Below, one piece after another: positions 47,935 to 58,830 of a stretch of 60,000 nt of DNA; the stretch's first letter is position 1; each line of letters opens with the position of its first letter. The stretch is from contig NC_088295.1 of NCBI RefSeq assembly GCF_032854445.1, forward strand, positions 7,382,501-7,442,500, written 5' to 3'. The notes under the pieces are model-generated. The model was not told the origin of the DNA and ran no database searches. It saw nothing but the letters and a program-made list of their open reading frames with translations. Source of the DNA: Liolophura sinensis. Its lineage: Eukaryota; Mollusca; Polyplacophora; Chitonida; Chitonidae. A program made the translations under genes and the position numbers.

Positions 47935-48870
47935 AGTACTTTTGTTAAATTACACTCTGGAGCCACTAATTTTGCTACAGTACACTCTGAAGCCACTACT
48001 TTTGTTACAGCATACTCTGAAGCCACTATTATTGCTACAGTATACCCTGAAGCCATTACTATTGATACAGTATACCCTGAAGCCAGTACCCCCACTATTT
48101 CTCTATCAGAACGCGATATGTTATGCTCTTGTTACAGTATAATCTGAAGCCGCTTTTGTTGTTAAAGTACACTCTGAATCCACTACTTTTGTTACAGTAT
48201 ACTCTGAAATCACTACTATTTTACAGTATACTATGAAGCCACTATTATTGCTACAGTATATTCTGAAGCCACTACTATTGTTACGGTATAATCTGAAGCC
48301 ACTACACTTGCTACAGTATATTCTGAAGCCACTATCCCCACTATTTCTCTATCAGAACGCGATATGTTATGCTCTTGTTACAGTATAATCTGAAGCCACT
48401 TTTGTTGTTAAAGTACACTCTGAATCCACTACTTTTGTTACAGTATACTCTGAAATCACTACTATTTTACAGTATACTATGAAGCCACTATTATTGCTAC
48501 AGTATATTCTGAAGCCACTACTATTGTTACGGTATAATCTGAAGCCACTACACTTGCTACAGTATATTCTGAAGCCACTATCCCCACTATTTATTTATCA
48601 GAACGCGGTATGCTTATGCTTTTGTTGGAATATGCTCTGAAGCCACTACTCTTGTTACAGTTTAGGCTACTCTGAAGCGACAATCCCCACTATTTCTCTA
48701 TCAGAACACGATATACTTATGCTTTTGTTACAGTATACTCCGAAGCCACTATCTCTACTCCTTTATTCATCGGAACGTGGTATGCTTTTGTTTTGTTACA
48801 GTATCCCTGAAGCCACTGTCCCTACTTTTTTTATCAGAATGCGATATTCTATGCTTTGTTACAGTACACC
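47935..48870. repeat. 30-bp tandem array with 246-bp higher-order repeat
   Basis: Core TACAGTATACTCTGAAGCCA followed by CTACTATTGT, about 28 units. The landmark CCCCACTATTTCTCTATCAG recurs at 48093, 48339 and 48585, exactly 246 bp apart, so a block of about eight monomers plus a unique spacer has been duplicated in tandem. It begins about 25 bp upstream of the microexon acceptor. Confidence 0.88.
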
Positions 48871-49438
48871 CCTTAAGTCAAAAATCACCACAGTAATTTA
48901 CAAACCGGCATGTGGGGTTAGGACTTTGTTATCCGCTGCACCCCCAATGGCAAATTAGGTCGGACTAGATCTCTTCTATCGCGACAATACACTCTCAAGC
49001 TCGTATGGAGCTCTTGAAATCCATTGCTATGATACACTCAGAATCCTTCACGGTTACTGTAATTCATAAGATCGGGATAATTCACACGGATATACAGTAA
49101 TTTACCATACTGGAGATAAAGGTTTATTCTTCTGTTATCGTCACACACAACATATTGACGTAATTACCAACCACTACAGCTATTCATCACACACCGACAG
49201 GTTTGTGTTTTTTCTTTTTCGCACGCACTGCGCTTTCATGCCGTTGCCACTGCAGTATTATAGGTTTATACTTTTGCTACCAGCGCCTCCTTCAGCCATT
49301 AATCCTACAGTAATTTATTGGATATAGTAAGTTGTTGGTATGGTCAGCTGGAAGCCGATGTGTATGTGCCCTGTGATTTTAGATTCTGTTATTGTCTGAC
49401 AAAAAGAATCCTCTCATGTAAATCAGTATCCCACTAGC
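48871..49438. other. Intronic sequence, nothing recognised
   Basis: Remainder of the 1.5-kb ACSL intron, with no repeat or domain seen. The GC donor lies at 49438-49437. Confidence 0.5.
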
Positions 49439-49555
49439 CTCTCGCCATTGGCCGATGTCTCCAGTCAGTAACCATCCCTCCTCGTCAAACACTTCGGCGG
49501 TTTTCTCCGGGGATTTGTAGTACCCCGAAAACACATCGGGGCCTTTTACGCATAT
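49439..49555 (-). CDS. ACSL: Long-chain acyl-CoA synthetase, exon (39 codons, TGD motif), GC donor
   Basis: Acceptor TATCGACAG|ATA. Encodes ICVKGPDVFSGYYKSPEKTA, then EVFDEEGWLLTGDIGQWRE, containing the TGD ATP-binding motif. For the product to have family length and stay in frame with the microexon (NGALK), splicing must occur at CGAGAG|GCTAGT, a GC donor. The nearby GT (GCTA|GTGGGA) would break the frame, and reading through gives SGILIYMRG, unlike the family. Confidence 0.92.
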
Positions 49556-49788
49556 CTGTCGATAAAAAAAAAAATCATTACCAAAATTAAGACTATAGAT
49601 AAAAATTTTGGACGATTTCTTTGGTTGGCATGGTGGCTCTCAATTAGTTTTAATACAACGTGCAGTATATCCTGCCTCCTGACATCATGGCGATCATGTA
49701 GTTTTGTTACAGCTAATAAGGGCTCCCAATCTGCGAACCTGGCGTTATTCTGACCGAAATTTCCGCTTGTGACGTGTAATATATATAC

Positions 49789-49877
49789 CTCTCCTTTCTT
49801 CTCGCTGACAAAGTAGCCCATGTCCGGAACGTCTGTCAGTTTCACATAATGACACGGTGTCGGCCCGCCGATATAAT
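49789..49877 (-). CDS. ACSL: Long-chain acyl-CoA synthetase, exon (89 nt)
   Basis: Acceptor TTGCCTCAG|ATT, donor GGAGAG|GTATAT. The first two bases complete an Asp codon begun by G in the previous exon, then YIGGPTPCHYVKLTDVPDMG and YFVSEKKGE. GxP(x)PC--KL-DV is the ACSL segment following the YGQTE motif. Only 233 bp separate it from the next exon. Confidence 0.94.
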
Positions 49878-50384
49878 CTGAGGCAATACAATGAGAACTG
49901 ATCGTCAAACCTTTCGTTTTATATTAAAGGTTCATTGAAAGAACATTGTCTGATGAAAATTGAAACTAGCAGAATCGCATATATATTGTTTTTGGCAAAA
50001 TGGGCTAAAGTTTTATGCCTTAAATGAGTTTGTAATGGATTTATTTCGGTCAAAATGCGATTTTCTGTAGGGACCACTTCCATTAGAATACGTGTGATTT
50101 CACTGGTTGTTTGGTCAGTTTGAAAACATGAAGTAACTTACATTTATAAACTGAAACTTAACTATGAAGTAAAAGTGTTAGGTTTATCATCCTAATTTAA
50201 ACTTATATGTATTCTGTTTCACATCAATGGCTCTTTAAGCAACAAATGGCACTGATGAACAGACATGTTCAGAGTTTTGTCACTGTCACTTCAATAGACT
50301 GAAGAATGAACGGAAGATGTCTACAGTCATTAAAATTATAACACTTCATGTGCATTTGGAGAATTGTATCTACAAGAAGACCAC
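49878..50384. other. Intronic sequence, nothing recognised
   Basis: AT-rich non-repetitive stretch before the 26-bp array. Confidence 0.5.
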
Positions 50385-52080
50385 ACCTGCAGGGCTACAC
50401 AGAAAATCACATCTACAGGGTTATAAAGAATTCCACATTTACAAGGATAGACAGACCACGCCTACAAGATCATACAGAAGATCACATCTACAGGGTTATA
50501 CAGAAGATCACATCTACAGGGTTATACAGAAGATCACATCTACAGGGCTATACAGAAGATAACATCTACAGGGCTATACAGAAGATCACATCTACAGGGT
50601 TATACAAAAGATCACATCTACAGGGTTATACAGAAGATCACATCTACAGGCTTATACAGAAGATCACATCTACAGGGTTATACAGAAGATCACATCTACA
50701 GGGTTATACAGAAGATTATATCAACAGAGCTATACAGAAGACCACGCATACAGGGTTATAAAGAAGACACTACCTACAGGGTTATAGAGAAGACCACGCC
50801 TACAGATCTATACCGAAGTTCACATCTAGAGGGTTATACAGAAGATCACATCTACGGGTTATATAGAAGACGACGCCTACAAGACCATACAGAACATCAT
50901 ATCAACAGGGCAATACAAAAGACCACGCCTACAGGGCTATAAAGAAGACCACGCCTACAGGGCTATACAGAAGACCACACCTACAGGGTTATACAGAAGG
51001 CCACGCCTACAGGGCTATACTTAAGACCACATTTTCAGGGTTTTAAAGAAGATCACATCTACAGAGTTATACAGAAGATCACATCTACAGGGTCATACAG
51101 AAGATAACATCTACAGGGCTATACAGAAGATCACATCTACAGGGCTATACAGAAGTTAACATCTACAGGGCTATACAGAAGATAACATCTACAGGGCTAT
51201 ACAGAAGATCACATCTACAGGGTTATACAAAAGATCACATCTACAGGGTTATACAGAAGATCACATCTACAGGGCTATACAGAAGATAACATCTACAGGG
51301 CTATACAGAAGATCACACCTACAGGGTTATACAGAAGACCACGCCTACAGGGCTATACTTTACAGGGTAATGAAGAAGATCACATCTACAGGGTTATACA
51401 GAAGATCACATCTACAGGGTCACACAGAAGATAACATCTACAGGGCTATACAGAAGATCACATCTACAGGGCTATACAGAAGATAACATCTACAGGGTTA
51501 TACAGAAGATCACATCTACAGGGCTATACAGAAGATCACACCTACAGGGTTATACAGAAGACCACGCCTACAGGGCTATACGTTACAGGGTTATACAGAA
51601 GATCACACCTACAGGGTTATACAGAAGATAACATCTACAGGACTATACAGAAGATCACATCTACAGGGTTATACAGAAGATAACATCTACAGGGCTATAC
51701 ACTAGATCACATCTACAGGGCTATACAGAAGATCACATCTACAGGGTTATACAGAAGACAACATCTACAGGGTTAAACACATCACATCAACTGGGTTATA
51801 CAGAAGACCACGCCTACAAGATCATACAGAAGACCACGCCTACAAGATCATACAGATGACCACGCCTACAAGACAATGCAGAGGACCACGCCTACAAGGC
51901 CATACAGAAGACCACGCCTATAAGACCATACAGAAGACCACGCCTACAAGACCATACAGAACATCACAGCTTCAGTGCTATACAGAAGATTACGCCTACA
52001 GAGATATACAGAAGAATGCTTCAACAGAGATATACAAAAGATCACTTCTACAGAGCTCAAATGTATAAGATCACTCCTAC
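50385..52080. repeat. 26-bp tandem array
   Basis: About 64 units with core ATACAGAAGATCACATCTAC and AGGGTT or AGGGCT. Two variants alternate (GATCACATC and GACCACGCC), with the second dominating from 50750 to 51030 and 51790 to 51960. Open frames on the plus strand result from the stop-poor unit. It lies in the 2.3-kb ACSL intron. Confidence 0.92.
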
Positions 52081-52179
52081 AGGGCTATGAGGAAGATCAC
52101 AGATACCAGAATGCTTGTGTGACAATAAGATACTCCGCCAGGAAGGCTCCCCCGATTAAGAACAGGAACCTGTGCTTAC

Positions 52180-52252
52180 CAGTGTCACAGTCGTCGGGAA
52201 TGTGAAGAGCGATAGGTGCCGTGGTTTCTGTCTGACCGTAGCCCTCCAGGAC
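52180..52252 (-). CDS. ACSL: Long-chain acyl-CoA synthetase, exon (73 nt, YGQTE motif)
   Basis: Acceptor TGGTGTTAG|GTC, donor GACACTG|GTAAGC. Encodes VLEGYGQTETTAPIALHIPD and DCDT plus one base. EGYGQTE is the A5 motif that contacts the adenylate. The family normally shows GQTECTAG; the PIALHIP text here is somewhat unusual. The acceptor lies within the first unit of the 32-bp array. Confidence 0.94.
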
Positions 52253-54605
52253 CTAACACCAGAGAACAGAGAGATGGTAAGGGCGTAATACTACAGAACA
52301 CAGAGATGGTGAGAACATAACACCACAGAACATTGAGATGGTAAGGACGTAATACTACAGAACACTGAGATGGTGAGGGCATAATACCACAGAGCATTGA
52401 GATCGTAAGGACTAATACCACAGAACATTGAGAACATTGGTAAGGACGTAATACTACAGAACATCGAGATGGTAAGGACGTAATACTACAAAACATAGAG
52501 ATGGTAAGGACATAATACTACAGAACATAGAGATGGTAAGGACGTAATACTACAGAACACAGAGATAGTGAGGACATAATGCCACAGAACACTGAGATGG
52601 TAAGGACATAATACTACAGAACACAGAGATAGTGAGGACATAATACCACAGAACACTGAGATGGTAAGGACATAATACCACAAAACATTGAGATGGTAAG
52701 GACATAATACTAGAGGAAAATAGAGATGGTAAGGACATAATACCACAAAACATTGAGATGGTAAGGACATAATACTACAGAACACTGAGATGGTAAGGAC
52801 ATAATACCACAGAACATTGAGATGGTAAGCACATAATACTACAGAACATAGAGATGGTAAGGACATAATACCACAGAACATTGAGATGGTAAGGACATAA
52901 TACCACAGAACACTGAGATGGTAAGGACATAATACTACAGAACTCAAAGATAGTGAGGACATAATGCCACAGAACACTGAGATGGTAAGGACATAATACC
53001 ACAGAACATTGAGATGGTAAGGACATAATACTGCAGAACATAGAGATGGTAAGGACGTAATACTACAGAACATAGAGATGGTAAGGACATAATACTACAG
53101 AACACAGAGATAGTGAGGACATAATACTACAAAACATTGAGATGGTAAGGTCATAATACTACAGAACATAGAGATGGTAAGGACATAATACCACAGAACA
53201 CTGAGATGGTAAGGACGTAGTACTACAGAACACAGAAATAGTGAGGACATAATACTACAGAACATTGAGATGGTAAGGACATAATACTACAGAACACAGA
53301 GATAGTGAGGACATAATACTACAGAACATTGAGATGGTGTGGACGTAATACTACAGAACACAGAGATAGTGAGGACATAATACTACAGAACATTGAGATG
53401 GTGTGGACGTAATACTACAGAACATAGAGATGGTAAGGACATAATACTACAGAACATAGAGATGGTAAGGACATAATACTACAGAACACAGAGATAGTGA
53501 GGACATAATACTACAAAACATTGAGATGGTAAGATCATAATACTACAGAACACAGATATGGTAAGGACATAATACTACAGAACATAGAGACGGTAAGGAC
53601 GTAATACTACAGAACATAGAGATGGTAAGGACATAATACTACAGAACTCAAAGATAGTGAGGACATAATGCCACAGAACATTGAGATGGTAAGGACATAA
53701 TACCACAGAACATTGAGATGGTAAGGACATAATACTACAGAACATAGAGATGGTAAGGGCGTAATACTACAGAACACAGAGATAGTGAGGACATAATACC
53801 ACAGAACACTGAGATGGTAAGGACATAATACTACAGAACATTGAGATGGTAAGGACATAATACCACAGAACATTGAGATGGTAAGGACATAATACCACAG
53901 AACACAGAGATAGTGAGGACATAATACCACAGAGCATTGAGATGGTAAGGACATAATACCACAGAACATAGAGATGGTAAGGACGTAATACTACAGAACA
54001 CAGAGATAGTGAGGACATAATACTACAGAACATTGAGATGGTGTGGACGTAATACTACAGAACACGGAGATAGTGAGGACATAATACTACAGAACATTGA
54101 GATGGTAAGGACATAATACTACAGAACACAGAGATAGTGAGGACATAATACCACAGAACATTGAGATGGTGTGGACGTAATATTACAGAACACAGAGATA
54201 GTGAGGACATAATACTACAGAACATTGAGACGGTAAGGACATAATACTACAGAACATAGAGATGGTAAGGACATAATACTACAGAACATTGAGATGGTAA
54301 GGACATAATACCACAGAACATAGAGATGGTAAGGACATAATACTACAGAACAATGAGATGGTAAGGACATAATACTACAGAACACAGAGATAGTGAGGAC
54401 ATAATACTACAAAACATTGAGATGGTAAGGTCATAATACTACAGAACATTGAGATGGTAAGGACATAATACCACAGAACACTGAGATGGTAAGGACATAA
54501 TACCACAGAACATTGAGATGGTAAGGACATAATACTACAGAACATTGAGATGGTAAGGACATAATACCACAGAACATAGAGATGGTGTGGACGTAATACC
54601 ACAGG
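52248..54605. repeat. 32-bp tandem array starting at the splice acceptor
   Basis: About 73 units with core GAACATTGAGATGGTAAGGA and CATAATACCACA, in two main variants (ATTGAGATGGTAAGG and ACAGAGATAGTGAGG). The first unit (52248-52279) includes the last five plus-strand bases of the ACSL exon and its acceptor, and matches the consensus at 27 of 32 positions. Other units have AT or AC where the acceptor AG stands. Open frames on the minus strand (PSQCSVVLCPYHL and the like) are repeat translations. Confidence 0.92.
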
Positions 54606-54779
54606 AATGGTAAGTCCGGCCGAAAAATGAAAGAGTACACTCAAAAAGTAAGTAGCCGTCAGTTGAAAAGCCAAAACTGCATTTAAATATTCTGTATTTA
54701 TTTAGAGGTTTTGACTAAAAAAATAACAACATCAAACACGTGATACTTAAGGTGATCCAAAATGACGACATCAGCATAT

Positions 54780-54965
54780 ACAAACTGGACTGACGACAGT
54801 GTGATAGTTGGATAAATGGTCACAACTAACAAGTGAAACCTACGGTCAGCTCACATCACTTGGGTTTTATTTTAAGTGTTGATGTAAATGCTTGAAAAGT
54901 AGCAGCCTACATGCCTCCCATCACCATGACTTAAGCACAACTAGGTAAAAAATGTGAAGCCCACC
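54780..54965. repeat. Unnamed dispersed repeat, copy 3
   Basis: GTGTGATAGTTGGATAAATG followed by GTCACAACTAACAAGTGAAA, TTGGGTTTTATTTTAAG and CATGACTTAAGCACAACTAG. These are the same phrases in the same order as at 16350-16625. Confidence 0.55.
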
Positions 54966-55059
54966 ATATTATTCAAATATTAGATTTTATTGATACATGG
55001 AACGAGCGGTAATGAGCAGTCGAAGTATTCTGTGTACTAATGAATAAACGGTGATTTGT

Positions 55060-55100
55060 AAATTTATTTGATTGTGGTTTGCACCATACTCAAGAGTAGG
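55060..55100 (-). mobile_element. SINE family A, tiny 3' fragment
   Basis: TTTATTTGATTGTGGTTTGC and ACCATACTCAAGAGTA match the end of SINE A with several changes. Confidence 0.5.
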
Positions 55101-55372
55101 CGGTTACTCCCGTGGTAGCACTTAGTGATAACCAATAGACAGTACGTCCTGTGGTAGCGCTTAGTAAGCAATAAAAAATTACTCCTGTGGTAGCAAGTAG
55201 TGGTAATGGACTGACAGTAAGCCCTTTTGCAACACGCAGTGGTAACCAGTAGACGGTTACTTATGTGCTGACAAATTGTGGTAACCAATAAACTATTACT
55301 CCTGTGGTAACACGTAGTGGTAATTAATAGACTGTAAGTCCTGTGATAATATACAGCGGTAACGTTTGCCAA
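55095..55372. repeat. Degenerate tandem repeat, about 46 bp
   Basis: TTACTCCTGTGGTAGCACGT with AGTGGTAACCAATAGAC recurs about six times with divergence. Confidence 0.75.
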
Positions 55373-55650
55373 TGAAAATGATTTGTTGAAGAACTTGGCA
55401 CGTTCCGTTTAGTGCCATAAATTGAAGAGAATTCTGTACAATATCGTTATGATATTCAAAATAATGGAATTCAAAGGTACATATCTGTGGTATTTCACTG
55501 TCACAGAGTTGTCACAGAATATGGCTAAACGCCTAGTATACACACACCAAACAGAACTATGCTTTGTACACTTGTGTACAAAGGCCTATCTGGTCATCAC
55601 AATTAATCACGCGTAAAGTATTATGTGAGTTAGATGTAAGTAGAACATAC

Positions 55651-55801
55651 CTGGCATCCGAAAACACATCTCAAAAAGTTTAGCACTAGGGGGGAAATTG
55701 GCGCCGAACCTGTGATTATGCACTTGAGGCGACCTCCTAAAATCGACTGCACCTTTCCGAAGACAAGTCGGTCCCACAAGCTATCATTCCGCACAATGTG
55801 C
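55651..55801 (-). CDS. ACSL: Long-chain acyl-CoA synthetase, most 5' exon in the window (151 nt)
   Basis: Acceptor TATTCCCCAG|G, donor TGCCAG|GTATGT. The first base completes a codon from an exon outside the window or not recognised, then HIVRNDSLWDRLVFGKVQSI, LGGRLKCIITGSAPISPLVL and NFLRCVFGCQ. GGRL---TGSAPIS is the family core strand and loop that precedes EGYGQTE. Together the nine exons code 295 residues, as expected for the C-terminal part of a protein of about 700. Confidence 0.95.
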
Positions 55802-55899
55802 CTGGGGAATAAAATACAATATTGACGTTACAAGTAACGTTGTCCTGAACCAATATGTTCGCACAGGCAAACACAAAGATAAGTTACACTGGAGAACAT

Positions 55900-56690
55900 G
55901 TTATACGGTTACAGACAAGGTGATTTAAGCAAAAGATGTTATGCAGTTACAGACAAGGTCATCTTGCCAGATATGTTATCCTTTTATAGACAGGGCTATG
56001 TAGGCACACATGTCATACAGTTACAGACAGAATGGCGTTGACAGACATGTTATCCGGTTACAGAGAGAGTGATATTGCCAGACATGTTATCCGGTTGCAG
56101 ACAGGGGGATGTTGGCAGACATGTTATCTGATTACAGGCAGGGTGAAATCGGCAGACATGCTTTCAGGTTACAGAGAGAGTGGTGTTGACAGACATGTTA
56201 TCCGGTTGCAGACAATGTGTTATCGGCAGACATGTTATCCGGTTACAGAGAGAGTGATGTTGGGAGACTTGTTATCCGGTTACAGACATTTTGGCAAATA
56301 TGTTATCTGGTTACAGACAGGGTGATATCGACGGACATGATGTCAGGTCATGGAGACAGTGGATGTTGACAGACATGTTATCCGGTTACAGACAGTCATT
56401 TTGGCAGATATGTCATCTGGTTACAGACAGGGTGATATCGGCAGACATGTTGTACGGTTATACACACGGCGATGTTGGCAGATGTGTTAACCGGTTGCAG
56501 ACAGGGTGATGTTGGCACACGCTTTTTACGGTTACAGGAAGGGTGATGTTGGTAGACAGTGTTATAGGGTTATAGACAAGGTCATGTTACAGACATGTTA
56601 TCCAATTACAGACAGGGTGATGTTGGTAGATATGTTATCCGGTTACAGACAAGGTGATGTTGGCAGACTTTGTAATGAGATCTGTCTATG
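55900..56690. repeat. 37-bp tandem array, upstream of the ACSL exon
   Basis: About 21 units with core GACATGTTATCCGGTTACAG and ACAGGGTGATGTTGGCA. It has the same length as the 37-bp unit at 22-24 kb but unrelated sequence. Moderately diverged. Confidence 0.88.
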
Positions 56691-56812
56691 TGCAATACAA
56701 GGGAAATAACTCTGAGGACTGTATTGTTTTTGTTAATATTACGACACTTGTACGTCTGCTTTCCGGTAATAAATTACTCCATGTTTTGCCTCTAAACTAA
56801 TCGTGTCCTTAC

Positions 56813-58830
56813 GTGGCGACAGCGGTTAAAATTTGCAACTTAGTTGCAAACTCTGTTAGAAACAGTTGCGCCCTTCACTTCATAGTGGTGAACGGTTTAT
56901 TGAGGACTGTTCGGCTTAGTGGTAACGGTGATTCCTTGAAACCACCGGATCCGCTGAATCTTTCCAGTGGTAGCGTCAGCGAAAATTGTCGCCACTTTAA
57001 ACATCAATGGGACTTGTACCGAATAACGTCCGGTGTCGGCGATAAGTCAGTGACAACTCAGTGTGCTGTCTTCCTGCACGTTATTGGAGATGAAGCTATT
57101 GAAATGATCAACACAATGACCCTATCGGAAGACCATAGGAAGAAATTGCCAGCCATTGTCGACAGGTTCGAGAGAGACTGTAACCCCGGGAAAAACCTGT
57201 CGTTTGAATGCTACAAATTTGTATGTCGTCACCATTGACGTCGGAGTTTTCCAGGATGATGTTATTGTTCATAGGTCTGAAGTCTTAGATAAGTGTCAGA
57301 GAGAATTCTGGAGAAATGCCTAAAGCTAAACAAGGACAAATGTCAGTTCAGGAAAGAAAGTGTAGAGTTCTGAGGGCATATGGTGTCAAAGGATGGAATT
57401 AGGCCCCTTCTTGATAAGATCGGGACAATGAAAGATCTTAAACAGCCTACTAATGTTAAAAAAGTTAGACAAGTAATGGGTATGTTTAACTATTTGGGTA
57501 GACATGTCGCAAATATGGCTCGGATAGCCAGTCCACTGAATAATTTGTTGTGGGAAGATGTTGTTTCGACATGCACAAGCCACAGCAAGAAGCTTTTGAG
57601 AAAATGAAAGTGTTAATTTCAGAAGCGCCAGTGCTAGCGTTTTATGAAGTCAGTAAGCCCAAAGCTGTAAGCGCAGACTCACGCCAGTATGGTCTTGGAG
57701 GTGTAACCTTAAAGGTGCACGATGATGGGTTTAAACACGTAGCGTATTGTTCACTTCGGTTATCCGTGACTGAACAGAATTATGCTCAAATTGAGAAGGA
57801 GTGCCTGGCAAGCACTTGGGCTTGTGGGAAATTTAACAGATATTTGTGCGATCTGGACACCTTTCGGCTGGTAACTGACCATAAGCCATTAGTGCCACTC
57901 GTTAATGATAGGAACATTAGTAAATGACATGACATTAGTGAAACCCCAATTCGTTCTCAGAGACTTTTGCTGAGAGTCATAAGATTCAGTGCCAAAGCTG
58001 AATATGTGTAAGTGTCTGGTAGTGTCAGAACTTCTGTCGATACCTCTAGACTCGATAAATCTAGTTGAAACATCTGACACAGAAGTAGTCGCGCATGTGC
58101 AAGAGGTAGGTGCAAACTTGCCCATCAGTGATTCTTTCCTTAAGGAAATTAAATCTGAAGTTGACAAGGATCTTACTTTGCAAACAGCGATATCGTACAC
58201 GTTGGCCGGTTGGCCAAGATATCTGCAGGATGTAGCAAATGATCTTCGTAACCTGTACTCCGTACGCCGTGAATTTAGCGTAATAGACGGAATACTTGTG
58301 CGAGGCACACGTATTGTAATACCGTAAGCCATGTGATCAACCATTCTGGAAAACATTTATCATGGAGATCGAGGGTTGAGTATGTGCCGTGAAAGAGAGA
58401 GACAAAGCGTGTGGTGGCCGGAATTAAATGATCGTCTTGAAAGAGTTATTATAAACTGTGAGTTCTGTCAAGTAAAACGCCGTGCTCAACTCATAAGACA
58501 CTGAAATCTTCTCCATTGCCGGAGAGACCATGGCAAAAAATTGCCGCTGATGTAAGTGACTTAGAAGGTGAAAGTTACCAAGTTGTGGTTGATTATTATT
58601 CTGTTACATTGAAATTGCTCTTTTGTCGCAAACTAAATGACCCATGGTGATAGGGAAATTGAAAAACATGCTGTCCCAATGGGGATACCTAAAACATTAG
58701 TCAGTGATAGGGGTCCCCAATTTGCCTGTAGTGAGTTTAAGAAGTTTACAACTCAGTACAAAAATGAGCATGTGTCAAGTAGCCCTCATTTCCATCAGTC
58801 GAATGGGGAAGCTTAAAGAGCTGTAAGAAG
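56813..58830 (+). pseudogene. Decayed Ty3/Gypsy retrotransposon (gag, RT end, RNase H, integrase)
   Basis: Order of remnants on the plus strand: a gag-like segment (about 56930-57230, with PPDPLNLSSGSVSENCRHFK); a short polymerase piece with a DDVIVH motif (about 57255-57300) that directly follows, so protease and most of the polymerase are deleted; the connection region (57380-57600) and RNase H (57600-57927, with TDHKPL near the end), in different frames; an integrase N-terminal part with a zinc-finger-like H..C-x2-C region (58355-58490); and an integrase core piece with LVSDRGPQFACSEF (about 58690-58735). There are several frameshifts and stop codons, so it is inactive. No LTR pair was identified. 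It lies upstream of the ACSL exon at 55801, probably inside an intron. Confidence 0.85.

Noticed and set aside
49380-49438. Extension of the ACSL exon to read SGILIYMRGFFLSDNN
   Set aside because: The text does not match the family, and the expected NGxLKIIDRKK segment is found as a separate exon at 47857-47910, in frame only after the GC donor.
50348-50761. Plus-strand frame of 137 codons with RSHLQGYTED repeats
   Set aside because: Explained by the 26-bp array, and antisense to the ACSL gene.
52486-54674. Minus-strand frames with SVVLCPYHLNVLWYYVLTIS repeats resembling membrane proteins
   Set aside because: They are produced by the stop-free 32-bp satellite in every frame and lie inside the ACSL intron.
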